This document shows positions 40,875-50,056 of a stretch of DNA of 64,000 nt, in pieces. The notes beneath the pieces were generated by a model, which saw only the letters and a program-made list of their open reading frames with translations, ran no database searches and was not told the origin of the DNA. Numbering within the stretch: the stretch's first letter is position 1; each line of letters opens with the position of its first letter. The position numbers and the translations under genes are program-made. Location of the stretch: the NCBI GenBank assembly GCA_905339405.1, contig CAJPGC010000022.1, forward strand, positions 1 through 64,000, read 5' to 3'. The stretch is from an uncultured bacterium (GTDB lineage Bacteria; Desulfobacterota; GWC2-55-46).

Positions 40875-42107
40875 ATGACGCTGGCTGGACCACTCGCTCC
40901 TAAAGGACAGAGATTCAGGGTAGCGGTCATAATACCCAAGTACGGCCTCGTGGGAGGAGGCGAGAGGTTCGCCAGCGAGGTGACGGAAAGAGTTGCCCGT
41001 GACGGTCTCTTTGACGTCCATGTGTTCGCCAATAAATGGGTCGAGGAGCTGGGAAGCCCCGTAACCTTCCACAAGGTGCCGATAGCCCGCTTCCCGAGGT
41101 TTCTGCGTCCGTTGTCCTTTGCGGCGTTCGCCGGAAGGATGGTAAAAAAAAGCGGCTTTGACCTGGTCCACTCGCATGAGAGGACTTCCGGCGCGGACAT
41201 TTACTCGGTCCATTGCGTGCCGCACGCGTTCTGGGTAAGAGACGTGCGCCGCAAGCTGCCGAGCCTATTTGACAAGGCGGTTGCCTCGGCTGAAAGACAG
41301 ATGATCTCTTCGGGGGCTTCGTCCGTGTTCCTTCCGGTATCGTCCATTGCGATGGACGCGTTCCGGAGCGAATACAAAGAATTGCCGGGAAAATGGCGGC
41401 CCCTTCACCCGGGGGTCGATTTTGAAAGGTTCTCCTCGCCGCCGGTCGAGGCGTGCCGGGCCGAGATACGCGCCCGCCACGGCATAAGGGAAGAGGACTT
41501 TCTCGTCCTTTTCGTAGGGATGAACTTCGAGGTCAAGGGGCTCGATACCGTCATAAGGGCGCTGTCCATCGCCAAGTCGTCAGTCGCCGGGGCCTCGATG
41601 CGCCTGCTGGTAGTGGGGCGCGGCAACGAGAGAAAATACAAAGAGATGGCCGCTGCCCACGGCGTGGGAGATGCCGTGGTATTCGCCGGGACACGCTCCA
41701 AAGGGCTTGAGAGGTACTACAGGGCGGCTGACTGCTTCGCAATGCTCTCTTCCTTTGACACTTTCGGCATGGTCGTGCTCGAGGCGATGGCAGCAGGGCT
41801 TCCGGTAATGATAAGCTCCGGCGTGGGGGCGAAAGATCTGGTAGAGGAGGGCGTCAACGGCTTCGTGCTCGCCGAGCGCGAAGACTCCAAAGCCGCCGCC
41901 GGAATGCTATCGGCCCTTCTCGACCCCGGCAGGCGCTACGCGATGGGCAGGGCGGCCTCGCAGACCGCTTCTTCGCACGGATGGGACCGGCTCGCCGAAC
42001 GGATGCGGGAGCTTTACATCGACGCGCTCACTGCAAAGGGGCGCTTGAGCGCCGAATCAGTCTACCGGGGCCATGATGGACCTTTCGCTCATAATAATAT
42101 CCTATAA
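40875..42107 (+). CDS. glycosyltransferase family 4 (WaaG/RfaG-like)
   Basis: GT-B fold retaining glycosyltransferase, 410 aa. The N-terminal acceptor domain starts VAVIIPKYGLVGGGERFASE. The C-terminal donor domain holds LFVGMNFEVKGLDTVIRAL and the E-x7-E region (DTFGMVVLEAMAAGLPV), with Asp replacing the first Glu. It is most like LPS-core or surface-glycan transferases. The ATG at 40875 is preferred; an in-frame TTG at 40830 lacks an SD. It overlaps the next gene by 35 nt. First of the five plus-strand genes of the glycan cluster. Confidence 0.8.
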   Translation: MTLAGPLAPKGQRFRVAVIIPKYGLVGGGERFASEVTERVARDGLFDVHVFANKWVEELGSPVTFHKVPIARFPRFLRPLSFAAFAGRMVKKSGFDLVHSHERTSGADIYSVHCVPHAFWVRDVRRKLPSLFDKAVASAERQMISSGASSVFLPVSSIAMDAFRSEYKELPGKWRPLHPGVDFERFSSPPVEACRAEIRARHGIREEDFLVLFVGMNFEVKGLDTVIRALSIAKSSVAGASMRLLVVGRGNERKYKEMAAAHGVGDAVVFAGTRSKGLERYYRAADCFAMLSSFDTFGMVVLEAMAAGLPVMISSGVGAKDLVEEGVNGFVLAEREDSKAAAGMLSALLDPGRRYAMGRAASQTASSHGWDRLAERMRELYIDALTAKGRLSAESVYRGHDGPFAHNNIL

Positions 42108-42945
42108 TTGCGCCGATCTCCTGGGTGAGTGCCTGAAGTCGGTGTTCGCCTCGACAGGTGTGTCTCTCGAGGTCTTCGTCGTTGATAACGCCTCGAAGGA
42201 CGGGAGCGCTACTGTTGTCAGGGAGCGCTTCCCTTTGGCAAGGCTCATCGCCAACGACGCGAACCGGGGCTTCGGGGCGGCCAACAATCAGGCTTTGCCG
42301 AACTGTTCAGGCAGGTATGTCGTGCTCCTGAACCCGGATACGGCTGTTGGGGCCGAATCTCTCAATAAGATGATAAGGTTCATGGACGGCAACGCCAGGG
42401 TAGGGCTCGCTGGCCCCAAGGTTGAGAACCCGGACGGCAGCCGTCAGGACTCTGTATCGTACCGTTACCCCGGCCACAGGTTCGGAGCGGCTGATCTGGG
42501 GGAGCTTCCCGGAGATATTGCCTGCGTGCTCGGGGCCTGCCAGATAGTGAGGGCAGACCTCTTCCGCTCTATCGGCGGCTTCGACGAGGATTTTTTCCTC
42601 TACGGCGAGGACCAGGACCTGTGCCTCAGGATAAGAAAGAAGGGCTTCGAGATAGGCTTCATAGAAAACGCGACAATAATGCACTACGGCGGCCACAGCG
42701 AACGCCAGACCCCTCCGGCCGAGGTCGTCCGCAAGAAGGTAAGGGCCGAGCACCTCTTCTACAGGAAGCATTACAACGCTGAGACTTTGAGGCGCATACG
42801 GAGCGCACAGCGCAAAAAAGCCTTATGGCGGATAATCTCGTTGAAGCTGCTCTTCCCGGTTACCGCCGACAAGACGAAGGCGCTTGGCAAGCTGGCGAGG
42901 TACAAGGTCATTTATGAAGAAAATCAGACTGGCTCGAATGACTGA
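42073..42945 (+). CDS. glycosyltransferase family 2 (rhamnosyltransferase-like)
   Basis: 290 aa inverting GT-A transferase. Begins LSLIIISYNCADLLGECLKS. The nucleotide-binding VVDNASKDGS and the LNPDTAVGAESL (DxD-type) motif are in place. The acceptor region contains GGFDEDFFLYGEDQDLCLR. The pattern resembles WbbL and other rhamnosyl or hexosyl transferases of O-antigen-type loci. Overlaps the previous gene. Confidence 0.85.
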   Translation: MMDLSLIIISYNCADLLGECLKSVFASTGVSLEVFVVDNASKDGSATVVRERFPLARLIANDANRGFGAANNQALPNCSGRYVVLLNPDTAVGAESLNKMIRFMDGNARVGLAGPKVENPDGSRQDSVSYRYPGHRFGAADLGELPGDIACVLGACQIVRADLFRSIGGFDEDFFLYGEDQDLCLRIRKKGFEIGFIENATIMHYGGHSERQTPPAEVVRKKVRAEHLFYRKHYNAETLRRIRSAQRKKALWRIISLKLLFPVTADKTKALGKLARYKVIYEENQTGSND

Positions 42946-42980
42946 GAAAGACTTTTTGAAAACAATTCAAGGATGCGCGG

Positions 42981-43781
42981 TTGCCATTATTGCTTGAGAC
43001 AAAAATTGATGCGCTTGTAAGGGAAAGGGTCCGCGGGTTTGTTGGGCGCGCCGGAGGGACTGTAGACCAGCTTGTCGATTACAAGCTGTGTACCGTTGAG
43101 GACATAAACATCCCCGACGGCGGGTTCGGCAAGGTCTGGACGGGAGGCCCTTCATCATTTAAAGGAAAGCTCCAGTTTTTAAGGAGGGCCGTCAAGCAGG
43201 AGCTTAGGTACCTGGCTGCCGGGCACAGGGTCATGAGGGACAGGAAGACGGTCGTGCTTGACATGCACGACGCGCACGGCCGCCCGGAGCTGCGGCATAA
43301 GTATGAGTGCTCTATTTCATCGAACATGCTGGAGCACTCGCCCAACCCGATAATGCTGCTCCTGAATTTTTATTTCATCACGAAAAAAGGCGGCTGGCAG
43401 TTTCACGCCATCCCGCACTACAAATATACTTACGACAGGTTCAGGAAGCCTACTGAGCTTGAGCACTTCATAGAAGATTTCGAGAAAAAGACAGATGCGG
43501 CAGACACGACCCACGTGGAGGATTACCGGCAGTCGGCTGTCGTGAAGGACGGCTGGCAGAAGGGGTTCCATGAGAAGTACCCGATAGAGTACCCTTTCAT
43601 GCACTTCCATGTTTTCGACGAGCACAACACGAGGGCCCTTCTGGAATATGTCTTTCAGGACGTAGTGAACGACGTTTACAAGACAGAGAGGTTCTCCGAC
43701 AACGTTGTGCTATTCAGCAACAGGTTGAACCCGGCTTTCGCTGAAAAATACCGGGAAGCGCTCAAGGAGCTGGGCGAGTGA
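42981..43781 (+). CDS. putative SAM-dependent methyltransferase-like protein of the glycan cluster
   Basis: 266 aa, soluble. The segment ISSNMLEHSPNPIMLLLNFYFI resembles the post-motif II region of class I methyltransferases (SxNVLEH), but the N-terminal glycine-rich SAM loop is not clear, so the assignment is tentative. The start is TTG at 42981 with AAGGA 7 nt upstream. No alternative in-frame ATG is near. It overlaps the next gene by 4 nt (GTGA). Confidence 0.5.
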   Translation: MPLLLETKIDALVRERVRGFVGRAGGTVDQLVDYKLCTVEDINIPDGGFGKVWTGGPSSFKGKLQFLRRAVKQELRYLAAGHRVMRDRKTVVLDMHDAHGRPELRHKYECSISSNMLEHSPNPIMLLLNFYFITKKGGWQFHAIPHYKYTYDRFRKPTELEHFIEDFEKKTDAADTTHVEDYRQSAVVKDGWQKGFHEKYPIEYPFMHFHVFDEHNTRALLEYVFQDVVNDVYKTERFSDNVVLFSNRLNPAFAEKYREALKELGE

Positions 43782-44707
43782 CAAGGTTCCATGACATTAA
43801 GAGCTCCGGGGCTGGCGGGTTCCTCTCCGGCGAGTACGCTTTCTCCCGTCTCGAAGTCTCAGGTATAGACAACGAGCCGGTCTTTGCCCTGAACTCTCCG
43901 GGCCAGCGTGAAGAAGAGGTATGCGTCTTTCACAAAACTGTGCCCACGGGGGACGCCTATGTCGCGCTTCTCGCCGGGCGCTTTGAAACCGCGCTGAACA
44001 ACAGGAACCCTTTGCCGGTTGTGCGCTTCGCGGACGGTGAGTACGCTTTCTACAGAGGGTCGCTCCGGTGCAACGGCCTCTATCAGCAGGCCGAGTCGGC
44101 TTCCGCGATAAAGGCTTCTTTTCCAGCGCACGCGAAAGCCTTGAAAGAACTTTCTGAAACGGGCCTTCTCGCCCCTCTCCTTTTCCCGGGCAACATGAGG
44201 CGGCGTTCTGTTTTCGAGAAACTCCTGAGGAAGAGGAAGGGTGAAGACGGGGCTCTCAATTTCCTCAAATTCCTCTCTGATAACGGCGTAAGCCTCACGG
44301 GGACCAACTACATACCTTTTTACGCTGTCTACGCCTATCTTTCGGGCGCAAGGTTCGCCGCTGCCGTGGACGGAAAAAAGGTCTGCGTCGTCAATTCCGA
44401 TTTCAACGCTAAAGAGTGCGCAGCGTGGTTCGCGAAAGCCGGCTCGCGCCCCCGGCTCGTACACGCGCCGGTGCCAGAGTCCTTTGTGGCGACCCGCTGG
44501 GTCTCCATGAGAGAGCAAGTGCTGGCAGCCATACCGAAGGACGTGGATTGCGTGATGGCGGGAGCGGGCGTGGGGGCCCTCGAGGTCTGCGTCGACGTCG
44601 CCAGAGAGTTCCGCGTGCCTGCAATAGATTCCGGCCATATAATAAACGCCATGAACGGCCTTGAAAGCAAATCAAAAGGGCCGCGTCTTTACACCTTCCG
44701 CAGATGA
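43778..44707 (+). CDS. putative GT-D-type glycosyltransferase (DUF1792-like)
   Basis: 309 aa. The motif VVRFADGEYAFYRG matches the RFGDGE signature of GT-D/DUF1792 glycosyltransferases, in which the DxE pair binds the nucleotide-sugar metal. A second conserved-looking block, CVMAGAGVGALEVCVDVAREF, lies near the C-terminus. The first 70 residues have no recognised domain. The start is GTG overlapping the previous stop; the end overlaps the next gene by 4 nt. Tight coupling and context support a glycan role. Confidence 0.5.
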   Translation: MTRFHDIKSSGAGGFLSGEYAFSRLEVSGIDNEPVFALNSPGQREEEVCVFHKTVPTGDAYVALLAGRFETALNNRNPLPVVRFADGEYAFYRGSLRCNGLYQQAESASAIKASFPAHAKALKELSETGLLAPLLFPGNMRRRSVFEKLLRKRKGEDGALNFLKFLSDNGVSLTGTNYIPFYAVYAYLSGARFAAAVDGKKVCVVNSDFNAKECAAWFAKAGSRPRLVHAPVPESFVATRWVSMREQVLAAIPKDVDCVMAGAGVGALEVCVDVAREFRVPAIDSGHIINAMNGLESKSKGPRLYTFRR

Positions 44708-45867
44708 GCGACCCGTTGCGCCCGTTGCGGCGAAAATTCCGCGCCTGGCGTAAAAGCCGCCGTCTTGAAAAAGAGGGCAGGCGATACAGGGAATTATTTA
44801 AGGAGAAAGGGCTTGTCCTGCCGGATGACGCCGGAATAAGGGCGGCCGTCGCCAGCCGCCGTCCCAAGCTCGCGCCTCGCAAAAAAGGCGGCCTCAACAT
44901 CCTGGCCATTTACCACGACTACAACTGGGAAGGCCCGTCTCTGGCCCCGTCGCTTGCCGCTTTCGGAACTGTGCGGACAATCGACTGGATGGACCCGGCG
45001 CTTTCAAGAGGCCTTCGTCCCGGCGAGCGCGGCTGGAAGGAGAGGATGAACGAGGGGCTTCTCGCGGCTGTCTCGGGGTGGGCCGCCTCGCGCCCCTTCG
45101 ACGTTGTCTTCTCGTATCTTTCCGGCGAACAGGTGACGCCTCAGACATTAGCCGCATTTAGAAAACTTGGCGCTCCGATGGTGAACCTGGCCTTGAACGA
45201 CAAGGAGAGCTTCGTCGGCAAGATAGTAGGCGGGCAGGCTTCAGGGGCAAGGGACATCTGCTCAGGGTTTGACCTCTGCTGGACCAGTACCTATGACGCT
45301 CTTGAAAAGTACGTGGTCGAAGGCGCAACCCCTCTGTACCTGCCAGAGGGGGCTAACCCCGCCCTCCACAGGCCTTATGACGAAGAGAAAAAAATATATG
45401 ACGTGTCGTTCGTCGGGCAGTGCTACGGCAACAGGCCTGAAGTAGTCTCGAAATTGAGGGAAGCTGGCGTGCGCGTGGAGGCATTCGGGCCGGGCTGGCC
45501 GAACGGGCCGCTTTCTACCGAGGAGATGGTGCGCACCTGGTCGCGCACCAGGGTCAACCTCGGCTTCGGCGGCGTGCTCGGCCACAAGGAGACCTTCTGC
45601 CTGAAGGGCCGGGATTTCGAGGTGCCGATGAGCGGCGGGCTTTATCTGACCGAGCACCATGACGAGCTCGCCCCATTCTACGAACTGGGCCGCGAGATAG
45701 TCACCTATGGGGATTTTGCCGACCTGCTCGAAAAGATAAACCGGCTCCTTTCAAACCCCCATGAGGCAGAGGCCATCCGGCAGGCCGGGCGCGTAAGGGC
45801 GCTAGGAGAGCATACCTGGGAGATGAGGCTCGATAAGGTCTTCAGGCTCCTGGGCGTGCTTGATTGA
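44704..45867 (+). CDS. CgeB-like glycosyltransferase family protein
   Basis: 387 aa. The N-terminal basic helix (RKFRAWRKSRRLEKEGRRY) is followed by a GT-B-like pair of domains. The second contains YDVSFVGQCYGNRPEVVSKL, then GRDFEVPMSGGLYLTEH and DELAPFYELG, the pattern of DUF3880/glycosyl-transferase 1-2 (CgeB, spore maturation-like) proteins. Last of the plus-strand genes of the cluster, converging on the methyltransferase at 45877. Confidence 0.7.
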   Translation: MSDPLRPLRRKFRAWRKSRRLEKEGRRYRELFKEKGLVLPDDAGIRAAVASRRPKLAPRKKGGLNILAIYHDYNWEGPSLAPSLAAFGTVRTIDWMDPALSRGLRPGERGWKERMNEGLLAAVSGWAASRPFDVVFSYLSGEQVTPQTLAAFRKLGAPMVNLALNDKESFVGKIVGGQASGARDICSGFDLCWTSTYDALEKYVVEGATPLYLPEGANPALHRPYDEEKKIYDVSFVGQCYGNRPEVVSKLREAGVRVEAFGPGWPNGPLSTEEMVRTWSRTRVNLGFGGVLGHKETFCLKGRDFEVPMSGGLYLTEHHDELAPFYELGREIVTYGDFADLLEKINRLLSNPHEAEAIRQAGRVRALGEHTWEMRLDKVFRLLGVLD

Positions 45868-45876
45868 ATTAACTGT

Positions 45877-46830
45877 CTATCTCGTGGCGAAAACGTAATT
45901 GCTCGGCGGCAGAAAGTCGATAGGTTCTATAGTGATGCGCCATCCGCCGTCTTCAAGCACAGAGGCAAGTTCCCCGTCTCCCCAAGGCCTCCATTTCTCG
46001 TTATAGGCAAGCAGAAGGCTCGAGGCTCCGAACCAGTCGTGTTTTTTCACGAGGTCGTACGCGGCGGCCGTGCTTTCGCTTAAGGCCCAAGTGCTCAAGA
46101 ACATCTCCCCCCGAAGCTCTTTCATGGAATCGATCAAAGACATGGGATAAACGGTGAATAGTTTGCGTTTGTTGCCAGGGCTGTTGCTGAAAGTGACCTG
46201 TTCAATGCCGGACGTAGTGCAGAGGAAAACATATTGAATGCATGAGAAAAGGAGCAGGTCTATTATGGAATAAGCCTCAAGCGGTGCTCCAGCGTTCTGC
46301 ACAATGCGGGCCATATTTCCGTAGCCGCCGCCGAACTCGACAACGCTCTTGATCGAGCTCATTTTTTTGCCAGTCGCTTTTTCGAACTGCTTCAGGTGAT
46401 AAAGGTGGTGCACGGAATTTATTAACGCGCCCCTGCGCGATTTTCCTGTAATGAAAGACCTGTTTAGGCCGGTGCTGATTATCCTGTTGAGGTTTGCCCG
46501 GTCCATCTGCCGCGAGAGTTCATCGAGCTCAATAATATGAGATTTCTTGTCCGTAAAGACCATTGTGCCATTTATGGTTTCGTTCGAGAGGAAATCCTCG
46601 TCCATCCTGCCGGTAAAATATGACTCAAGGGCGGATATGTTCTCTTTCCAGCAATCATGTATCAACGCCGTGGCGAGCGGTTTTCCCTTCTCTTTACTGT
46701 AATATTCGCGCGCTTCCTTGAGGGCGCTTGCGAATCTTTCCCCGGCAATGCCGTTCTGGCACAGGTATTCGCCGCTGAAAAAACCGTCCAGGGCCAATTT
46801 CGTTTTAAATTTCGAAAGAATATCTCTCAT
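45877..46830 (-). CDS. putative sugar O-methyltransferase
   Basis: 317 aa. The SAM-binding site is VVEFGGGYGNMARIV, followed by YSIIDLLLFSCIQYVFL, the signature of the putative sugar O-methyltransferase family found in surface-polysaccharide loci. The C-terminus (SNYVFATR) is also typical. The ATG overlaps the previous GT2 stop by 4 nt. It is the last gene of a three-gene minus-strand unit. Confidence 0.68.
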   Translation of the reverse strand: MRDILSKFKTKLALDGFFSGEYLCQNGIAGERFASALKEAREYYSKEKGKPLATALIHDCWKENISALESYFTGRMDEDFLSNETINGTMVFTDKKSHIIELDELSRQMDRANLNRIISTGLNRSFITGKSRRGALINSVHHLYHLKQFEKATGKKMSSIKSVVEFGGGYGNMARIVQNAGAPLEAYSIIDLLLFSCIQYVFLCTTSGIEQVTFSNSPGNKRKLFTVYPMSLIDSMKELRGEMFLSTWALSESTAAAYDLVKKHDWFGASSLLLAYNEKWRPWGDGELASVLEDGGWRITIEPIDFLPPSNYVFATR

Positions 46831-47591
46831 TGTTTCTCCGTCCGATTATTTTTCAACTCCGAAAGCTTCATGTATTTATAGAACGTCACCTCAGCCGTTG
46901 AAAAGGCTATGAGGAGGCCTGCCCTGCCTTCGAGAAAACCCTTTTTAAGGATGTACGAGCGAACGAAGGCTAGCATTGTCCTGCCGAGGATGTTCAAGGT
47001 GCCGGCCTTTTTCCCCCGCGCGGCCAGCTGGCTTGCCCCGAGGGTCGAATAGCGGTCGACACGCTTTATGAAATCTCCCGCCCCGGTATATGAATGGTGC
47101 TCGAGGGGGTTTTCGAGGAGGCCCGTGGGGCCGCCGTAATCGACTCCTTCATGGACCACGTGGCTCGTGAACCGGGCCTTGTCCCGCCTGAAAAGCCTTA
47201 TGACCTCGTCCGGCCACCAGCCGCTGCTTCGCACCCACTCGCCCCGGTATATGTTTTTCCTCCTCACGCGGTAAGCTTCGAAAGAGGGGTTCTTTATCGC
47301 AGAGAGTATCTCGTCGGCCAGCCCTTGGGAGACCCGCTCGTCGGCGTCTATGGAAAAGATCCATTCGGATGACGCTAGGGAGAGGGCCATGTTCTTCTGG
47401 GGGCCGAAGCCTTCCCAGGGACGCTGGAAGAGCTTCACTTTGGGGGCGGCTTCACATATCTGCGCCGTCTTGTCGGTGCTGCCCGAGTCGACGACGATTA
47501 TCTCGTCGGCCCACAGAAGAGAGTCAAGGCACGCTTTTATGTTGCGCTCCTCGTTCTTGACGATAATTATGCAGGAGATGGTCTGCTTCAT
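46827..47591 (-). CDS. glycosyltransferase family 2 (WaaE/KdtX-like)
   Basis: 254 aa GT-A transferase related to LPS-core WaaE. Motifs are SCIIIVKNEERNIKACLDS, IIVVDSGSTDKTAQI and the DxD-type IFSIDADERVS. The acceptor segment is VIRLFRRDKARF, and SHVVHEGV follows. The ATG at 47591 overlaps the preceding stop (ATGA); a start at 47630 would extend into the upstream gene without support. It also overlaps the O-methyltransferase downstream. Confidence 0.85.
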   Translation of the reverse strand: MKQTISCIIIVKNEERNIKACLDSLLWADEIIVVDSGSTDKTAQICEAAPKVKLFQRPWEGFGPQKNMALSLASSEWIFSIDADERVSQGLADEILSAIKNPSFEAYRVRRKNIYRGEWVRSSGWWPDEVIRLFRRDKARFTSHVVHEGVDYGGPTGLLENPLEHHSYTGAGDFIKRVDRYSTLGASQLAARGKKAGTLNILGRTMLAFVRSYILKKGFLEGRAGLLIAFSTAEVTFYKYMKLSELKNNRTEKQ

Positions 47592-48535
47592 GCGGGTTTC
47601 ACCGCGCGAAGCGGCCCCTCTAGCCCCCATCCGCCGGGGCGGCCCTTAATGTGCCAGAGGAGCAATTTCCAGTTGACCGACAGCCTGCCCCTCGTCTTCG
47701 GGCTCGCCGAGGCGAGGAGCTGAAGGACGATGGAGAGGCAGAGCCTCAGGAGAAGCCCGGCTTTAAGGACGGCGTTGGAAAAAGGCGAGTAGTGCTTGGC
47801 GAAGAAGACGTACCTCGACTTCCAGTATTCGACCCTGGCTGCTGCGAGGTTCTTCTTCGCGGTCTGCCCCTGCAGATGGTAAATGCTGGCACCCGGGTGG
47901 AAAAAGACCTTGAACCCGTTCTTTCTCATCGCAAGGCACCAGTCCGTCTCCTCGAGGAAGAAAAAATAAGATTCGTCGAGGAGGCCCGTTTTTTCCATCG
48001 CTTTCCTTGAGACTACCATGCAGGCCCCTATGACCGACTCGACTTCGGTAGGCTGCTGGAGACGGTTTTTCTTGCCGGGGTAGCGCTTCGGGAACAGGAG
48101 CTTCAGGAGTGACTTGTTGAGAAGCTCCGTTGCCAGGGTCGGTATGTTCGCTATCGAGTTCTGAAGCGAGCCGTCGCCGTTCAGGAGCTGCCCGCCGGAG
48201 ATGCCCGCTTTGCCGTCTGCGTCCATGAACTTTACTATCGTGTCGAGGGCACCGGGTGTTAAGACCGTGTCGGTGTTGAGGAGCGCAACGTACCGCCCGG
48301 CAGAGCGGCGTATCGCCTGGTTGTTGGCCTTCGCAAAGCCCAGGTTGGCGCTGTTCCTTATGCACTCAACGCCGGGGAAAGAGCGCTTTAGCTCTTCGAC
48401 GCTGCCGTCGGAGCTGGCGTTGTCGACGACTATCACCTCGAACGAGAGCGGCGGGACGGTCTTGTAGACGGACGCTACGCAGTCGAGGAGCAGGCCTTTT
48501 GTGTTGCGGTTGACGATGATTATTGAAAGGTCCAT
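47588..48535 (-). CDS. glycosyltransferase family 2 (rhamnosyltransferase-like)
   Basis: 315 aa. Begins DLSIIIVNRNTKGLLLDCVA. VVDNASSDGSVEELK and LLNTDTVLTPGAL supply the nucleotide and metal motifs, then LLDESYFFFLEETDWCLAMR. A C-terminal hydrophobic helix (LLLRLCLSIVLQLLA) suggests membrane association. Head of the minus-strand half of the glycan cluster. Confidence 0.85.
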   Translation of the reverse strand: MDLSIIIVNRNTKGLLLDCVASVYKTVPPLSFEVIVVDNASSDGSVEELKRSFPGVECIRNSANLGFAKANNQAIRRSAGRYVALLNTDTVLTPGALDTIVKFMDADGKAGISGGQLLNGDGSLQNSIANIPTLATELLNKSLLKLLFPKRYPGKKNRLQQPTEVESVIGACMVVSRKAMEKTGLLDESYFFFLEETDWCLAMRKNGFKVFFHPGASIYHLQGQTAKKNLAAARVEYWKSRYVFFAKHYSPFSNAVLKAGLLLRLCLSIVLQLLASASPKTRGRLSVNWKLLLWHIKGRPGGWGLEGPLRAVKPA

Positions 48536-48717
48536 TCGCTCTGCCGTTTGCGCCCTTTGAAAAACCTGCCGATGGAAGATGTGTTTATGTTAAATATTGA
48601 ACCAAGGCAAGCACTTTTGACCTGAAATTTTACTTCAACGGCAGTGAGAATTCCAGATAATAAGCTTGCCCGGAGAGTGAAGGCCGCTTGGAAGTCGCTC
48701 GAGGGCCTGATTTGCCA

Positions 48718-48747
48718 TTGACTGTCCGTTTGGTGCTGTTTTATACT
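48718..48747 (+). promoter_or_regulatory. promoter of the ureohydrolase gene
   Basis: TTGACT (48718-48723), an 18-bp spacer, then TATACT (48742-48747). The predicted start is only about 10 nt before the ATG at 48765, and no SD is visible, so the leader is very short. Confidence 0.6.
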
Positions 48748-48764
48748 TTTCAGACTGCCCTTTA

Positions 48765-49688
48765 ATGAAAGGACCTGCAAACACAGTGTCATCGAACGAT
48801 CTTTCGTTTCTAAAGTCAATTGACGGTTTTCTGGCCATACCCGAAGACGAAGCCTCTTCGTACGAGGAGGCCAGGGCCGTCATCGTGCCCTTCGGCCTCG
48901 AGGCTTCGGTAAGCTACGGCCACGGCACAGCCGCTGGCCCCGCCGCGATAATAAAGGCATCCCATCAGGTCGAGTTGTTCGATGAAGACCTCTGGTGCGA
49001 ACCCTTCAGGGGTTTCGGGGTGACGACCCTTGCGGAGCCGGTAATCGCTAAAGATATCCCCTCGGCCCTCGCCCAGCTCGAAGGCATCTGCGGCAGGCTT
49101 CTCGAGGACGGCAAGTTCCCGTTGGTCCTCGGCGGCGAGCATTCGATAACCGCGGGCGCGATACGCCCTTTCGCGGCCAAATACCCGGAGCTGACTATAT
49201 TGCATTTCGACGCGCACGCGGACTTGAGGGACGGGTATGAGGGCGAGCCGTTCTCGCACGCCGCCGCGATGAGAAGGTGCCTGGACAATCCCGGCGTTTC
49301 AATCGTCTCTTGCGGCATTAGGAACATATCCGCGGGGGAGGTGCCTTTTCTCGAGGAGAACCCGGACCGCATAAAGATATTCTGGGCCAAGGACAAGCAT
49401 AAATGGGATTTGGACGAGATACTCTCTCATCTCAAAGGCAAGACAGTCTATCTCAGTTTCGACCTCGACGGCTTTGACGCCAGCCTCATGCCCGCTACCG
49501 GCACGCCGGAGCCGGGCGGCCTCATGTGGGACGACGCCATAAGGATAATAGAGGCCGCTTCAAGGGTCTCAAGGATAGTGGGGGCTGACGTGAACGAGCT
49601 CGCCCCGGTCAAGGAGATGCATTATTGCGATTTCCTGGCGGCGAAACTGGTTTACAAGATACTTTCCTACGCGTTCAGGAAAAAGTAA
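48765..49688 (+). CDS. speB: agmatinase-type ureohydrolase
   Basis: Binuclear Mn hydrolase that removes urea from agmatine (or a related guanidino compound). 307 aa. Metal-ligand motifs are GGEHSIT, FDAHADLRD and SFDLDGFDASLMPATGTPEPGG, which together hold the two metals. The substrate cannot be fixed by sequence; formiminoglutamase and guanidinobutyrase share the fold, but agmatinase is the usual assignment. Single gene with its own promoter and terminator. Confidence 0.85.
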   Translation: MKGPANTVSSNDLSFLKSIDGFLAIPEDEASSYEEARAVIVPFGLEASVSYGHGTAAGPAAIIKASHQVELFDEDLWCEPFRGFGVTTLAEPVIAKDIPSALAQLEGICGRLLEDGKFPLVLGGEHSITAGAIRPFAAKYPELTILHFDAHADLRDGYEGEPFSHAAAMRRCLDNPGVSIVSCGIRNISAGEVPFLEENPDRIKIFWAKDKHKWDLDEILSHLKGKTVYLSFDLDGFDASLMPATGTPEPGGLMWDDAIRIIEAASRVSRIVGADVNELAPVKEMHYCDFLAAKLVYKILSYAFRKK

Positions 49689-49711
49689 GTTTCACTTTCA
49701 AAGCCAAAATA

Positions 49712-49746
49712 AAAAAAGGCCAGCTGAAAAACAGCTGGCCTTTTTG
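49712..49746. terminator. bidirectional rho-independent terminator
   Basis: AAAAAGGCCAGCTG and CAGCTGGCCTTTTT with loop AAAAA. T-tracts exist on both strands. It lies 24 bp after the ureohydrolase stop. A similar GGCCAGCT hairpin recurs at 53020-53049. Confidence 0.92.
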
Positions 49747-50056
49747 TTCTCATGAGAGGGCAGGCTCATGGGAAAGCGTCGTCTTAGTCCTCAAGTCCGT
49801 ATGTACCAGACTGGGATAAATGAAAGTTTTGTATTGGCCGGTACGGCCGGAATGCGTTTTTCATTGTTTGTAACTGTAAGTAAAAAACAGATTTCCGGAT
49901 ATTCTGTCGGATTTTTTTACAGTAGGGCCTGTTTACTGAAATGTTTTTGTAAAATCATCAATGAAAACAGAGCCTTGGCAATATCGATTGGCTGGCTGGT
50001 TTCTTGCATAATATAAGTATGGTTCCACATGCTGGTCTTATTTTATGGAGGAAGGA
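49747..50056. other. intergenic region, no gene seen
   Basis: 310 bp, AT-rich toward its right end. A possible promoter for the lipoprotein gene ends in TTGCATAAT (about 50004-50012), but no -35 is convincing. No structured RNA consensus was recognised. Confidence 0.5.

Noticed and set aside
49768-50016. 82-codon frame before the lipoprotein gene
   Set aside because: No SD, no recognisable sequence, and it lies between a terminator and the next gene's promoter region.
49747-50056. Possible cyclic-dinucleotide riboswitch upstream of the lipoprotein gene
   Set aside because: The conserved GEMM blocks could not be aligned; no terminator or SD-sequestering stem is apparent.
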